Below are positions 1 to 9,432 of a stretch of 64,000 nucleotides of DNA, one piece after another; the stretch's first letter is position 1; each line of letters starts with the position of its first letter. The position numbers and the translations under genes are program-made. Source of the DNA: Saprospirales bacterium (GTDB lineage Bacteria > Bacteroidota > Bacteroidia > Chitinophagales > JADIYW01); the NCBI GenBank assembly GCA_016711605.1, contig JADJSS010000017.1, forward strand, positions 1-64,000, read 5' to 3'. The notes beneath the pieces are model-generated. The model saw only the letters and a list, made by a program, of their open reading frames with translations, was not told the DNA's origin and made no database searches.

Positions 1-727
1 TTGGATGAATATACAACGCAGCAATCAGCACTAGCACCGTATTTAAAATACTGATGCGTGTAAAATCTTTCAACGGCCTGAAATGTGTAATGCGTGTTTC
101 TTTCGGCGCATAATAAACCGTTACGGAACCGAATCTACCTTAATATGTTCCAAGATGCGCGTACAATCACTTCAATTTCAAACTCAAATTTCTTCGTAAA
201 AAATCGCATGTCTTTCATCAAAGAAATCGGATATAAACGATAGCCAGATTGTGTGTCAGGCACTTTAGTAAAGGTTTCGGCCCAAAACCAAAGGTAGAAA
301 ACTTATTGCCAAAACTGCTTTTCGTTGGCACAGATGCCTGATCCATATTACGTGCGCCAATCACCAACGCTTGTCCTTTCGTTTCCAAATAATCCAGAAA
401 CTTTGGTAAGTCTTTTGCAAAATGTTGTCCGTCAGAATCTATGGAAATCGCGTTCTCATAACCCAAATCCAACGCTGCTTTAAAACCGGTACGCAATGCA
501 AATCCTTTTCCTTGATTCACTGCATAACCAACATTCTTTACTTGCGGAAAATTTGCCAATATACTTAAAGTAGAATCTGTTGAACCATCGTTAATGACTA
601 AAATATTAGACGTATATTCCAATACACTTTCTATCACTTGCTTCAACGTCTGTTCATTGTTGTACGTCGGAATCAGCACACACGTTTTCAGGTCAATAAA
701 CTTCTGATGGTAATTCAATTCTGACAT
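1..727 (-). CDS. GT2 family glycosyltransferase of flexirubin-type locus (frameshifted, partial)
   Basis: The first frame (218-727) reads as a GT2 glycosyltransferase. It has a Rossmann start (VLIPTYNNEQTL, from about residue 18), the nucleotide-binding NDGSTDST and the DxD-type SIDSDGQH. Homology continues past that frame's stop in other frames: WFWAETFTKVPDTQSGYRLYP, then RASW, HIKVDSVP, then YYAPKETRITHFRPLKDF and a hydrophobic tail reaching position 1. Three single-base indels, near 293, 148 and 127, are needed to join these pieces, so I read one gene with sequencing errors. It probably transfers a sugar or glycosyl group for an envelope lipid or pigment. It starts 6 bp after the dehydratase stop in the same minus-strand operon. 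The 3' end is outside the window. Confidence 0.8.
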
Positions 728-733
728 ATCAAC

Positions 734-1102
734 TCAAATATACACAGCACTGCTGATTTTTAAAAATACGGTTTCATTCGCAGTGATGGAGCCACTTACT
801 TTAATCGAGTTTTCGTCGGTATTGTCAAACTTTAAATGGATGTCGAGTTCCGAATGTTGTTGTGGAATCACCACATTAATAAATTTTACGTTTGCCAAAC
901 TTTGCAGTTGTATGTTGCGTTGCGCTTTATCAACAACAATGTCTTTCACCATTTGCAACATGCAAACACCAGGCACCACTGGTTGTTCCGGAAAGTGTCC
1001 TTCAAAAATAGGATGCGCTGCGTTGATCAACACTTTTGTCTGTGTTTGAGTATCGCTGATGTTTTCCTGCGACACAATCGAATAAAAAGAATCTCGTAAC
1101 AT
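734..1102 (-). CDS. 3-hydroxyacyl-ACP dehydratase-like hotdog protein
   Basis: A 122-residue single hotdog domain. The segment HPIFEGHFPEQPVVPGVCML is the FabZ/FabA-type active-site helix and its His-containing strand. FabZ-like enzymes dehydrate 3-hydroxyacyl-ACP, and in aryl-polyene and flexirubin loci a short member of this family makes the conjugated double bonds. The acyl carrier protein and two ketosynthases lie upstream in the same operon, which supports that role. Length is slightly short for FabZ (about 140-150) but normal for polyene-cluster dehydratases. The substrate is inferred from context. Confidence 0.82.
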   Translation of the reverse strand: MLRDSFYSIVSQENISDTQTQTKVLINAAHPIFEGHFPEQPVVPGVCMLQMVKDIVVDKAQRNIQLQSLANVKFINVVIPQQHSELDIHLKFDNTDENSIKVSGSITANETVFLKISSAVYI

Positions 1103-1119
1103 TTAACGGTCAATTTGTT

Positions 1120-1725
1120 TTAACGAAATATCAAAATAAACGTTATGATATTGTATAAAATGACATCTGCGATGCCGTTTTTTGTGCCGTCTAAGTTAAT
1201 ACTTATTTTGGGTTTATTCTTATTTGAACTCGTTTCAATATGTTTCAATTGCGAACAATCATTGAACGCTGTGTAAGTAACGAATTCTTTACCATTCACC
1301 AAGCGAAACGTTCTCAATGAATCGGTTGTTAACGGTTCATAATTATGAATGTTGCCGTAATTCATCAGTATCAATCTGAATACTTTTTGAAGCTGTGTCG
1401 TCACTACTTTTTTGTTCAGTTTTTTAATGCAGAACATTACTTTAAAATCGGAATTCGTCAGTTGAAAATCAAAAAACTTGATACCAGTTTCGCTGGTGAA
1501 TAAAATACGCGTGGTATCGTTTCCCATTTTTTTCACTAACAACAAACCACTTAAATGATTGCCAACAACATTCACCTGTGTGTTGTAAATAACACTTTGG
1601 ATGTTTGGTTTGAGTTGCTGCAAGCAAGTATTCGCCAACTTAGTCTTGGTGGTTTGCATCGGCATTTTCGGTGTGCATGCAACAACAAAGAATAAAATAA
1701 GGAAACTGTATTTTTTAAACGTCAT
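1120..1725 (-). CDS. Putative lipoprotein of flexirubin-type locus
   Basis: I chose the internal ATG at 1725 because it places a signal peptide (MTFKKYSFLILFFVVAC) directly at the N-terminus, ending in a lipobox-like VVAC. An upstream in-frame ATG at 1755 would precede this with unrelated residues. The mature part has about 185 residues, no recognised catalytic motif and a beta-rich look, with two late cysteines. It sits between a LolA-like gene and the dehydratase, so it is probably an envelope lipoprotein helping to deliver or anchor the product. That role is inference from position; lipoproteins of unknown function occur in comparable Bacteroidota pigment loci. Confidence 0.7.
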   Translation of the reverse strand: MTFKKYSFLILFFVVACTPKMPMQTTKTKLANTCLQQLKPNIQSVIYNTQVNVVGNHLSGLLLVKKMGNDTTRILFTSETGIKFFDFQLTNSDFKVMFCIKKLNKKVVTTQLQKVFRLILMNYGNIHNYEPLTTDSLRTFRLVNGKEFVTYTAFNDCSQLKHIETSSNKNKPKISINLDGTKNGIADVILYNIITFILIFR

Positions 1726-1770
1726 TTCAGTGCAAAAATAAAGCAATTTCGCCACTAAAAAAACAAGATT

Positions 1771-2400
1771 CTATTTGCCAACAAAATTAGCATCCGTAAC
1801 ACCAACATTAAATTGCTTGTTTAAGAACGTAAGCGTAGTATTGTCGCCAGATGCATCAATCATATCAAACTTATTCACGGAAAAATCTTTCTTATCGATG
1901 AAGATATTTATCTTTTTGATGTAGTCTTTCATCTTTTTAATCGTTGGCACTAACTCTAATAAATACTGTTTCTCATTTTCAGAAATCACAGCTATAAAAT
2001 TCTTATTGTCCAACGCAGTACCTTGCACGCAATCAATCATTATTTTATTGATGTTTTCAAATAATTTATTGTTTTTGGAAGAAAAGGAATTTGATTTTTG
2101 ATCGTCTTTAATAAATACTTTATCAGCATTAATAATCAGCAAATATTTAAATGGTGTGGTATATTCCATGCGAGCCATGTTTTGTTTTTTGAACATAAAG
2201 GTACCTTTAGAGGTAATCTTTTCAGACAATACACTTAGGTTTTTTTCCTGAACAAAATCGCATTTAATAGAATTCACTTTTTTAGATTGTTCAGCAAATA
2301 TTTTTTTAAAAGATGGAACATCTTTAACCAACGTATAACCTTTTAATTGTGCAAATACACAGATTGGAAAACAAAAAACTAAGAATAAAAAATTACGCAT
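1771..2400 (-). CDS. LolA-like outer-membrane lipoprotein carrier family protein
   Basis: A secreted protein of about 209 residues. The signal peptide (MRNFLFLVFCFPICVFAQ) is followed by a LolA-type half-barrel: CDFVQEKNLSVLSEKITSKG matches the family's opening strands (F.Q......SGT pattern), and MEYTTPFKYLLIINADKVFI matches the next block. LolA shuttles hydrophobic cargo through the periplasm. A copy inside a pigment locus is more likely to move the lipidic product or its partner lipoprotein than to be the housekeeping LolA. I chose the ATG at 2400; it overlaps the deacetylase stop by 8 bp, suggesting coupled translation. An in-frame TTG nine bases earlier is possible. Confidence 0.82.
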   Translation of the reverse strand: MRNFLFLVFCFPICVFAQLKGYTLVKDVPSFKKIFAEQSKKVNSIKCDFVQEKNLSVLSEKITSKGTFMFKKQNMARMEYTTPFKYLLIINADKVFIKDDQKSNSFSSKNNKLFENINKIMIDCVQGTALDNKNFIAVISENEKQYLLELVPTIKKMKDYIKKINIFIDKKDFSVNKFDMIDASGDNTTLTFLNKQFNVGVTDANFVGK

Positions 2401-3166
2401 ACGGTTCAATATTTATTAATTTATCTAATCTAACTATGGTAAAACCTTGTGCTTTTATGGCATCAATGATGGTTTGCAAATTGTCAATGGTAATTTGCGC
2501 AGTATCATGCAGCAACACAATAGAACCAGGTTTTAATTTTGGTATAATATTACTTAACAATTTTTGTTCCACTTTTACAACCGTATCCATCGAACGAATA
2601 TTCCAGCCAATAGAATGGAAATTAAGTTGCGTAATGGCTTTTGCTAAATTTGGATTAGTGACGCCATAAGGTGGACGAAAAAACGTCATCTTCTTGCCTA
2701 TCAAACTATCAATTAAATCGTTAGTTTTAAGTAATTCAGCTTTCATTTTATCTGCTGAATATAAATCGAAAAAAAAATGATGTGAATAGCTGTGATTGCC
2801 AATTAAGTGATGTTCTGCATCCATTCTTTTTATCAATTCTGGTGATGCTTCGATACGATTTCCGATGCAAAAGAAAGTTGCTTCAATATTATTTTGCAGC
2901 AGAATATCTAAAATTCGGTTGGTATTGTTCTCACTTGGACCATCATCAAAAGTTAATGCAATTTCATTTTTAGTCGTAATTGCTTCACTAATAGATTCCA
3001 CAAAAAAATTAGATTTGATTTTTATTGCACCAAAAATTAAAAAAAGTTGATAACAAAAAAATGGTAAAAGAAAATACCAAAATGAAAACGGAATGACAGC
3101 ACGTAATCCAAACATAAAAACGTTCACTACAAAAAAAACAACTCGTATCGTTTTATAATTTAGCAA
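2393..3166 (-). CDS. Polysaccharide deacetylase (NodB-homology) family protein, membrane-anchored
   Basis: Residues 1-50 form one or two hydrophobic segments. A NodB domain follows with the metal and catalytic motifs TFDDGP (about residue 73), HSYSHH, RPPYG and a late LLHDT. These are the standard carbohydrate esterase 4 motifs for de-N-acetylation or related hydrolysis, so the enzyme should be active outside the cytoplasmic membrane. It lies between the ketosynthase-like and LolA-like genes. The start is a TTG at 3166 overlapping the previous stop; a later ATG (residue 18) would still leave a membrane anchor. Polysaccharide deacetylases occur in flexirubin loci, but their substrate there is not evident from sequence. 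Confidence 0.85.
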   Translation of the reverse strand: MLNYKTIRVVFFVVNVFMFGLRAVIPFSFWYFLLPFFCYQLFLIFGAIKIKSNFFVESISEAITTKNEIALTFDDGPSENNTNRILDILLQNNIEATFFCIGNRIEASPELIKRMDAEHHLIGNHSYSHHFFFDLYSADKMKAELLKTNDLIDSLIGKKMTFFRPPYGVTNPNLAKAITQLNFHSIGWNIRSMDTVVKVEQKLLSNIIPKLKPGSIVLLHDTAQITIDNLQTIIDAIKAQGFTIVRLDKLINIEPYA

Positions 3167-4099
3167 GCTGACAATAAAATTAAAGAGTGATTGGAGTTTG
3201 CATATTGATTATAAATCAACACATTTTTAACTGATTTATTTTCTTTCAACAAAGTATTGGCTGTTGCAAAAGCATAAGCGCTAGACGTTGCATATTCGCC
3301 ACATAATTGTTTGTAAAAAATAGTGTTTTCTATTTTCATTGCGGCAATTAAATCTTGGTCGTTTTGATGTACATGATCAGGATGACTGCCAACAATAATT
3401 GCATCAATTGAATATTCGTGGTTGAGAGCATTCGCTTTAGAAATGATATTAGCAATTTCTGTATTTGCAACAAATTCTATTGATTTTAATTCAGCAAAAC
3501 AATCTTTACTTTTCACATCAGACAACACAAAGAAACTTGCGCCTTCACCAGCAATATCAGTAGGTTTCAAATAACCAATACGTGTAAATAAATCAAAACT
3601 ATCGTCTATAATTTCATCTACACCACCAACTAAAACATGTTGAGCATCGTCATCTTTAATCAATAAAAAAAGCATCTAACAAAGCAGCCTCAAATGAAAA
3701 ATTACGATGCGAATAAGTGCTATTATATTCATGACATTTTAGTAGCAAGGCAATTTGTGAAGCAATGCTGTTATGTGTTGAAAAAATAAACGGTGTTGGA
3801 TTCAACGTTTCTTCTTTATTTGTAATTAATTTTCTTAAGAACAATGAAGTATCTTCTTGACAACCAAAACCTGTTCCAACAATAATTGCATCAGGAATTT
3901 CAACAGCAGCATTCTTCAACGCCATCATTGCACTTGCAGTACCCATTTTAATAATTCTACTAATTCTGCGAAGTGTTCTGCTATCGAAAAATGCGCTATA
4001 ATCTGGTTCAATACAAGTTAATTTACCAGTTGCAATTTGTTCTGAATTTACCAAAGAATTGGGTGCAATTTGTCCGATACTATTAATATAAACTGCCAT
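3160..4099 (-). CDS. Ketosynthase-like chain-length-factor protein, flexirubin type (frameshifted)
   Basis: Two overlapping frames (3656-4099 and 3160-3675) form one protein of about 310 residues. They are joined by removing one T from a seven-T run near 3665, giving ALLDAF then LLIKDDDAQHVLVGGVDE. The fold is thiolase-like. The ketosynthase nucleophile region reads STYSHRNFSFEAALLDAF and has no cysteine, so this is a degenerate subunit like a chain-length factor, expected to pair with the active ketosynthase encoded just upstream (ATG five bases after its corrected stop). Such a heterodimer sets polyene chain length. The frameshift is probably a sequencing error. Confidence 0.8.
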
Positions 4100-4103
4100 C
4101 TTA

Positions 4104-5296
4104 CTACTTTGAAAAAATTAAAGATGAACAATTGCCGCCAAAGCCAAATGAATTGGACATGACGTGTTTAATTTCTTGGTTTTTCAGAAACGTTCTTTCA
4201 GGAATGATATTCAAATTTTCCATTGGTTGTTCAAACGAATAATTTGGAAAAACTATACCATGTTTTATAGCTAATGCTGAAAATACAGCTTCTACTGCAC
4301 CACTTGCACCAAGCGTGTGTCCAGTGAATGATTTGGTAGAACTAAGTTTAGAATTTTATCTTTAAAAATAGATTGAATCGCCAATCCTTCAGCGTTGTCA
4401 TTATTGCGCGTACCAGTACCGTGCATGTTTATATAATCAATATCATTTGCCTGCAAACCACTTTTTTTGAGCGCGCCTTGCATCGCTAATGTTGGACCTT
4501 TTGCATCATCAGATAAAGCAGTTTGATGAAATGAATCATTGGCATTGTGATAACCAACAACGTTACAAAATATTTCCTGATTTAGTTGTTTTGCTACATT
4601 CTCAGACATCAACACCAAATAAGCTGCGCCTTCACCTAAGTTTAAGCCAACACGCGATTCATCTAATGGTCTGCATTGTTCTGTATCTAAAATCTGCAAC
4701 GTGTTAAAACCATTCAACGTAAATTTTGTCAAAGCATCTACACCACCAACAATTGCAATATCTAAGAGATTTTGTTTGATCATACGCGTACCCAACGCAA
4801 TTGCATTTGCAGATGATGAACAAGCAGTGCTGATAGTAGTAACCATGCCTTTGATTCCAATTTCTTTTGCAACAAAATCTGTAATTTTTCCGCAGTCGTG
4901 ATGTCGAATGAATTCAATGTTTGGTGCATTTTTATCATCTACATAATTTTCATAAAACGTTTCTGTTTTATCCATTCCACCAACTGTAGTTGCTGAAATA
5001 TATGCTGTTCTGAAATCAGCAGAAAAATTTGCAGGCAAAGTAGCGATTGCTTCTTTGGTTGCAATATAACTTAGTAAAATACTTCTGCTCAATTCTTCGG
5101 AAAGTCCAGCAATTGCAGCTAATTCAGCGTTGGTGCTTTTAATTTCAGCAACCGATAATTCAACATGATTGGTTTTTAAACGCTTAATTTTAGCAACACC
5201 AGATTGATGTTTTTCAAAAGCTGCAACACAATCGTTTACATTATTTCCAAGTGCAGAAATCAATCCTAAACCAGTTACAACAACTTTATTCTGCAC
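4104..5296 (-). CDS. Beta-ketoacyl-ACP synthase (FabF-like), flexirubin type (frameshifted near the 3' end)
   Basis: A FabF/KAS II-like condensing enzyme. The nucleophile is Cys159 in ISTACSSSANA and the first catalytic His is His292 in NMHGTGT. The main frame ends early at 4292. The true C-terminus continues one frame over as KLSSTKSFTGHTLGASGAVE, containing the second catalytic His, and ends SNSFGFGGNCSSLIFSK at 4104. One missing A in an A-run near 4349 explains the break. All three catalytic residues are therefore present, and the enzyme should catalyse chain extension on the ACP encoded immediately upstream (adjacent stop and start). The gene span is corrected; the annotated function is secure at the family level. 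Confidence 0.88.
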
Positions 5297-5560
5297 TTAT
5301 GCTTTTTTATTTTCCAGAATAAAATTGGCAATGGTAGATACAGAATAAAATATTTTGGGTCCGTCTTCTGAATGATTTATTTTAAGACCATATTCTTCTT
5401 CTAATAAAACCACTAATTCTAATGCATCAATAGAATCTAAACCTAAACCCTTTCCAAATAATTGTTCTTCGTCGCCAATGTCTGCAGGATTTATTTCATT
5501 TAATTTCAGTTGTGTTACAATTTGTTGTTTTAGTTTTTGTTTCAGTTCTTCTAGTTCCAT
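5297..5560 (-). CDS. Acyl carrier protein of the flexirubin-type locus
   Basis: An 87-residue carrier protein. The phosphopantetheine attachment site is Ser43 in GLGLDSIDALELV, followed by the acidic helix II typical of ACPs. It is directly followed by the ketosynthase gene with no gap and slightly overlaps the preceding small ketosynthase-like gene (stop at 5551, start at 5560). It should tether the growing polyene chain for the locus-encoded ketosynthase pair and dehydratase. A 4'-phosphopantetheinyl transferase is needed for activation; none is visible in the window. Confidence 0.93.
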   Translation of the reverse strand: MELEELKQKLKQQIVTQLKLNEINPADIGDEEQLFGKGLGLDSIDALELVVLLEEEYGLKINHSEDGPKIFYSVSTIANFILENKKA

Positions 5561-6186
5561 GATTTTTTTTCTTTTATTAAGTGTTCAATGTGTGTTGGTG
5601 TGTATAACAAAAAGGATTCTATATTGTTTTTCTCTACAATGAATAAAAACGCTTCATATGCAGTTTCGGTATAATCTACAAAACCACAAATACAAGCATC
5701 TATACTATTGGATTTGAAAAGCGAATTTATGTAATTATATTGTAATTCTATATCATAATTTTCGGAAACCATCAATAAATTCTCGCCTTTAAAATTATTT
5801 TTGATAGAAATTTCACCGATGACAATATTTGGCAAGGTATAAACAAAAATAGCTGGACTTGCAGTACCTTGATTAATTAGTTTTTGATATTTTATATCAG
5901 TGTCAATACTCGAATTCGTATTTATGATATGAATTCCAATTTTATCAGCAGTATATTTTGGTGTAAATCGATATTTTCAGCGCGATTTCGGATGCTAAAA
6001 ACCTATTTTACATAAATTATCCATTTTATAAAATTTTGGATATTTTATATCGAGTTGTTTGTATAAAGTTGAAGCAAACGTTTCAAAATCATTCGATTCA
6101 TTTTTCAATAAAAGTTCATCATTGAAAAATGCACCTATATTATTTATAAAGCCAGATTGAATAATACAAGGTTCGTGGGAATTCAT
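5551..6186 (-). CDS. Small 3-oxoacyl-ACP synthase-like protein of flexirubin locus (two frameshifts)
   Basis: Three frames together give one protein of about 210 residues. It starts with MNSHEPCIIQSGFINNIGAF (6186), continues LASEIAL, then PKYTADKIGIHIINTNSSID and FVYTLPNIVIGEISIKNNFK, and ends ahead of the ACP. The TLPNIVIGEI segment and the truncated thiolase-like architecture match the short ketosynthase-related proteins in Bacteroidota flexirubin clusters. It lacks the active-site cysteine and catalytic His pair of full ketosynthases. Two indels are needed, near 6000 (missing T) and 5965. It is the first gene of this minus-strand operon within the window. Its precise role is unknown. Confidence 0.65.
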
Positions 6187-6218
6187 TGTGCGAAAATAGT
6201 TAAAAATTGAGTGATTAA

Positions 6219-6527
6219 TTATTTTAATTTCTTTGCTTTATATTTATATTTTGGATTTCTACTATGATGATAAATTGATATTATAACAAGTAGATTTAGT
6301 TCTTGTTCAATAGAATAAATTATGGTAAACGGATATTTTTCTAAAGTTATTTCAAAAAAGTTTTTATACTTATTCTTACTTCCATATGGGTTTTTACATA
6401 TTAAATTTATTGCTTGTTCAACTAAATATATAAAATTCAATGTTGCTTTCTCACTTCTTTCTGCATAAAATTCAATAGATTCTTCGTACTCTTTTTGAGC
6501 TTTTGGTTCTAATAAATATTGATACAC
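6219..6527 (-). CDS. ParE/RelE-like toxin of a type II toxin-antitoxin pair
   Basis: A 102-residue basic protein with the RelE/ParE superfamily outline. The N-terminal YLLEPKAQKEYEESIEFYAE is the helix that begins these toxins, followed by NPYGSKNKYKN and the terminal strands FTIIYSIEQELNLLVIISIY and HHSRNPKYK. RelE family members cleave mRNA, whereas ParE members poison gyrase; the sequence does not decide which. The antitoxin gene ends 2 bp upstream, the usual antitoxin-first order. The pair sits between the pigment locus and the DJ-1 gene, a typical accessory position. Confidence 0.85.
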   Translation of the reverse strand: MYQYLLEPKAQKEYEESIEFYAERSEKATLNFIYLVEQAINLICKNPYGSKNKYKNFFEITLEKYPFTIIYSIEQELNLLVIISIYHHSRNPKYKYKAKKLK

Positions 6528-6529
6528 TT

Positions 6530-6787
6530 TTATTTACTAAATTTTGATTTAAGTATTTTATTTATTCTTCTGCTACTTTCGGCTGGTGTTATCATTTTAG
6601 TTTTTCCTAACTTAAAGCCTTCATATCTTTTATCTAATTCTGTTTTAAATTCAACAGTATATTCTACATTCATTTCTTCTTTTATTTCTTTTTCAAGTAT
6701 AGTATAAAAAGCTTTTATCTTTTTATCTTCTACTGTTTCGATGTAGTGTAATAATTCTTCTCGTTGAGTTGTTATTGATACATTCAT
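6530..6787 (-). CDS. Antitoxin of the adjacent ParE/RelE-like toxin
   Basis: An 85-residue mostly helical protein, rich in Lys and Glu, ending two bases before the toxin start. The sequence carries no strong family signature. The length and the position ahead of a ParE-like toxin identify it as the likely antitoxin. Similar small proteins without a clear DNA-binding domain accompany many Bacteroidota ParE-like toxins. The C-terminal half (RRINKILKSKFSK) is basic and could be the toxin-binding tail. Confidence 0.75.
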   Translation of the reverse strand: MNVSITTQREELLHYIETVEDKKIKAFYTILEKEIKEEMNVEYTVEFKTELDKRYEGFKLGKTKMITPAESSRRINKILKSKFSK

Positions 6788-6805
6788 AATACTAAATTAT
6801 AATTA

Positions 6806-7516
6806 TTATTGCAGTTTTTCTACTAATTTATTGGCTAATAATTTTACATCGTTTGGCCAGCGCGCGGAAAGTAAATTTCTATCTTCAACAAAAAACGGAA
6901 TAAAACTATTGAAGCCAGTTTTAAATTGTGATTTATTGGCTAAAAATGTTTCTACTTCATCTTGTAAATACGCTTCGTAGGTTTTGTAATAATCATCTAA
7001 TTTCCATTTGGTTAAATAATAGGCCAAGCGTTCTAATGATTTTGTTAAACCTGTAAATTTATAATTATGTACTACGCTTTTACCTGTTTTTTCATCGATA
7101 CTGCGCGCCAATAATAATGAACCATGACAAACCGAACCAACTAATTTATTTAGATGAAAAAAATCTACAATTTTATTTTGTAGCGTTTTATTTTCGAGAT
7201 ATTGTCGCATACCTTTTGCGTGGCCACCAGGCAAAAATAATAAATCATAATCAGATGGATTTATTTCATCGTATTTTATTGGATGCAAAAATTCGTTTGA
7301 TTTTTGCATTAAATGATACGCATCAATCGCATCTTTTTTTGCACCAAGTTGACCAAATATAACACCAGTCAAAAGTAAAGGATCGGTTTCGCCAACGATT
7401 CCATTTTCTGTTGCAAACGTAATATCAATCTTATTTTCTTTTAATATTTTCCATGTAATGGAAACTTCTGTAGTATCAAAATCTTTATCAGGAATTGGAA
7501 TAATAGCTTTTTTCAA
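6806..7516 (-). CDS. DJ-1/PfpI family protein (Hsp31-like glutamine amidotransferase fold)
   Basis: A 236-residue flavodoxin-like protein. PGGHAKGMRQYL and the nucleophile elbow SVCHGSLLLAR (Cys around residue 129) place it in the DJ-1/PfpI superfamily. The length and the long C-terminal part (RLAYYLTKWKLDDYYKTYEA) resemble Hsp31-like or ThiJ-like members that act as glyoxalase III, deglycase or chaperone. The particular activity cannot be assigned from sequence. It ends 18 bp from the antitoxin start and begins 12 bp from the trhO stop, so it may be cotranscribed with trhO. Confidence 0.85.
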   Translation of the reverse strand: MKKAIIPIPDKDFDTTEVSITWKILKENKIDITFATENGIVGETDPLLLTGVIFGQLGAKKDAIDAYHLMQKSNEFLHPIKYDEINPSDYDLLFLPGGHAKGMRQYLENKTLQNKIVDFFHLNKLVGSVCHGSLLLARSIDEKTGKSVVHNYKFTGLTKSLERLAYYLTKWKLDDYYKTYEAYLQDEVETFLANKSQFKTGFNSFIPFFVEDRNLLSARWPNDVKLLANKLVEKLQ

Positions 7517-7527
7517 TTTGTTGTTAT

Positions 7528-8556
7528 TTATTGCTTAAAAATTAATTGTTCACCACGAGCTTTTTTAAATACTTTTCTGCCAGGATTGATGCCTTTGCGA
7601 AATTCTTTTTGTTCTTCTTCAGGCAATAAAGAAATCGTTTTACATTCATCACAGCAACAACCATTCATTTTTTCTGCACATGCATCGCATTGAATAAATA
7701 ATAAATGGCAACCTTCGTTTTTGCAATTTGTATGCGTATCAGCTGGCTTTCCACATTGATGGCATTTCGCAATTACTTCATGAGAAATTTTTTCGCCTAA
7801 ACGTCTGTCGAATACAAAATTTTTGCCTTTAAATTTATTTTGCAAACCTTGTTCTTGTACTTGTCGCGCGTATTCAATAATTCCACCGTTGAGTTGAAAA
7901 ACATTTTCAAAACCATTGTGTTTCATCCATGCACTCGCCTTTTCGCAGCGAATTCCACCTGTGCAATACATCACAATGTTTTTATCTTTCTGATCTTTCA
8001 ACAAATCAACCACTAAAGGTAATTGCTCGCGAAACGTATCTACGTCAGGCGTGATCGCATTTTCAAAATGACCAATTTCGCTTTCATAATGATTGCGCAT
8101 ATCAACTACAATCGTATTTTCATCTTTCGTAATTTCATTAAAATCGTTCGCATTTAAATGAATACCAGAATTCGATGAATCAAACGTTGCATCATTTAAT
8201 CCATCGGCTACAATTTTTGAACGGACTAAAATTTTAAGTTTTGAAAATGATTTTCCATCATCATCTATGGCATAATTGAGTCGAATACCATTTAGAAATG
8301 GATATGAATACAAATGCTGTTTAAAATTTTCATGTTGATTTTCGGGAACAGAAAGTTGTCCGTTAATACCTTCATTTGCCACATAAATTCTACCTAAAAT
8401 TGCTAATTCATTCCATTTTAGATAGAGCTCATCGCGCCAATTTTCTGGATTTTCGATTTTCGCATACTTATAAAACGATAGCGTAATTCGTTTTTCTGTG
8501 CTTTCGAGTAGATTTTTTTCTAAGATTTTTTTGTCCACTCTATTCCAAAGTTGCAT
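7528..8556 (-). CDS. trhO: tRNA uridine-34 hydroxylase TrhO (rhodanese-related)
   Basis: An acylphosphatase-like N-terminal domain is followed by a rhodanese domain with the catalytic Cys in MYCTGGIRCEKAS and a C-terminal cysteine-rich zinc-like region (CHQCGKPADTHTNC, CCCDEC). This is the TrhO/YceA architecture, which makes 5-hydroxyuridine at tRNA position 34. I chose the ATG at 8556 (MQLWNRVDKKIL) because the 29 residues encoded upstream of it (from 8643) have no family resemblance and are AT-rich. The product is about 342 residues. The gene is divergent from the outer-membrane protein at 8667. Confidence 0.9.
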   Translation of the reverse strand: MQLWNRVDKKILEKNLLESTEKRITLSFYKYAKIENPENWRDELYLKWNELAILGRIYVANEGINGQLSVPENQHENFKQHLYSYPFLNGIRLNYAIDDDGKSFSKLKILVRSKIVADGLNDATFDSSNSGIHLNANDFNEITKDENTIVVDMRNHYESEIGHFENAITPDVDTFREQLPLVVDLLKDQKDKNIVMYCTGGIRCEKASAWMKHNGFENVFQLNGGIIEYARQVQEQGLQNKFKGKNFVFDRRLGEKISHEVIAKCHQCGKPADTHTNCKNEGCHLLFIQCDACAEKMNGCCCDECKTISLLPEEEQKEFRKGINPGRKVFKKARGEQLIFKQ

Positions 8557-8666
8557 TCTTTGTAATTTTTTTGGATAAATAATTAAAACAAAGTTACTAT
8601 ATTTGCAATCAAAATCGTAATTTAACGTCGATTTTAATACCATTTATTCAACCAAATAAAACCAAC

Positions 8667-9413
8667 ATGAAAAAAATCATCCTATTTTTATTACTTGCAG
8701 GAACATTTATAAACCATTCTCAAGCAAAAATCCAAGCTGGCATCGGCGTAAAAGTTGGTGGCAATTTTGGAAGATGGAATAACACTATTGGTGATCGTTT
8801 AAAATTAGTTACTGTTGGTGGAACATTTATTCATGAGCCAGGCATAAATGCTGGTATTCAAGGTAGAATCTGGATTAATAAGTTTGTTGGTGTAAACTTA
8901 GCTGCTGAATTTAATATGGGTGGCTCAAGAAGTAAAACAACACAAGGAACTACTATTACAACAACATCTCACAAAGAAAACCAATTAACTGTTCCAATTT
9001 CAGTATTGGCTGGTTGGGGCAACGAGCGCTTACGTATTTTTGCTTCGCTTGGTGGTTATTTCGGTTATGTAATCAACGGAAAAGATAAAGTGACAAAAAA
9101 TATCAACGGTTCTGAAGGTTCGCCAGTTACGACTAAAGCAGATTACAAAGATGTTTACAAAAATATTGATGCAGGAATTAGATTAGGTGGTGGTGTACAA
9201 GTATACGTTGATAAAAAATTAAGAAGCTGCGTAACTTTTGACGTGAATTACGATTATGGTTTTATTAAAGCATACAAAACTCAACCAGCTGTTTATAGTG
9301 AATTAAAAATTACACCATCAAAATTGAACTTTGCGGTTGGTTACATGTACACATTTGGAAAAGACCAACACGAAGAAGCTCCAAAAAGAACGTTTGAAGC
9401 AACTGAAGAATAA
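8667..9413 (+). CDS. Outer-membrane beta-barrel protein (porin-like)
   Basis: A 248-residue protein with a signal peptide (MKKIILFLLLAGTFINHSQA). Alternating amphipathic strands follow, for example GVGVNLAAEF-like and LNFAVGYMYTFG near the end, typical of Bacteroidota 8- to 10-stranded outer-membrane barrels. The C-terminus continues past the last strand with a short charged tail. Substrate and partner are unknown. It stands alone, with a strong hairpin terminator about 20 bp after the stop, and is divergent from trhO. Confidence 0.8.
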   Translation: MKKIILFLLLAGTFINHSQAKIQAGIGVKVGGNFGRWNNTIGDRLKLVTVGGTFIHEPGINAGIQGRIWINKFVGVNLAAEFNMGGSRSKTTQGTTITTTSHKENQLTVPISVLAGWGNERLRIFASLGGYFGYVINGKDKVTKNINGSEGSPVTTKADYKDVYKNIDAGIRLGGGVQVYVDKKLRSCVTFDVNYDYGFIKAYKTQPAVYSELKITPSKLNFAVGYMYTFGKDQHEEAPKRTFEATEE

Positions 9414-9432
9414 TATATTCTTTACAAAATAT

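Noticed and set aside
783..1099. Plus-strand ORFs opposite the dehydratase gene
   Set aside because: They are shadows of the dehydratase, which has a clear active-site motif on the minus strand.
1..6186. Reading the frameshifted ketosynthases as true pseudogenes
   Set aside because: Similar single-base indels occur in unrelated core genes, so errors are more likely than decay of this locus.
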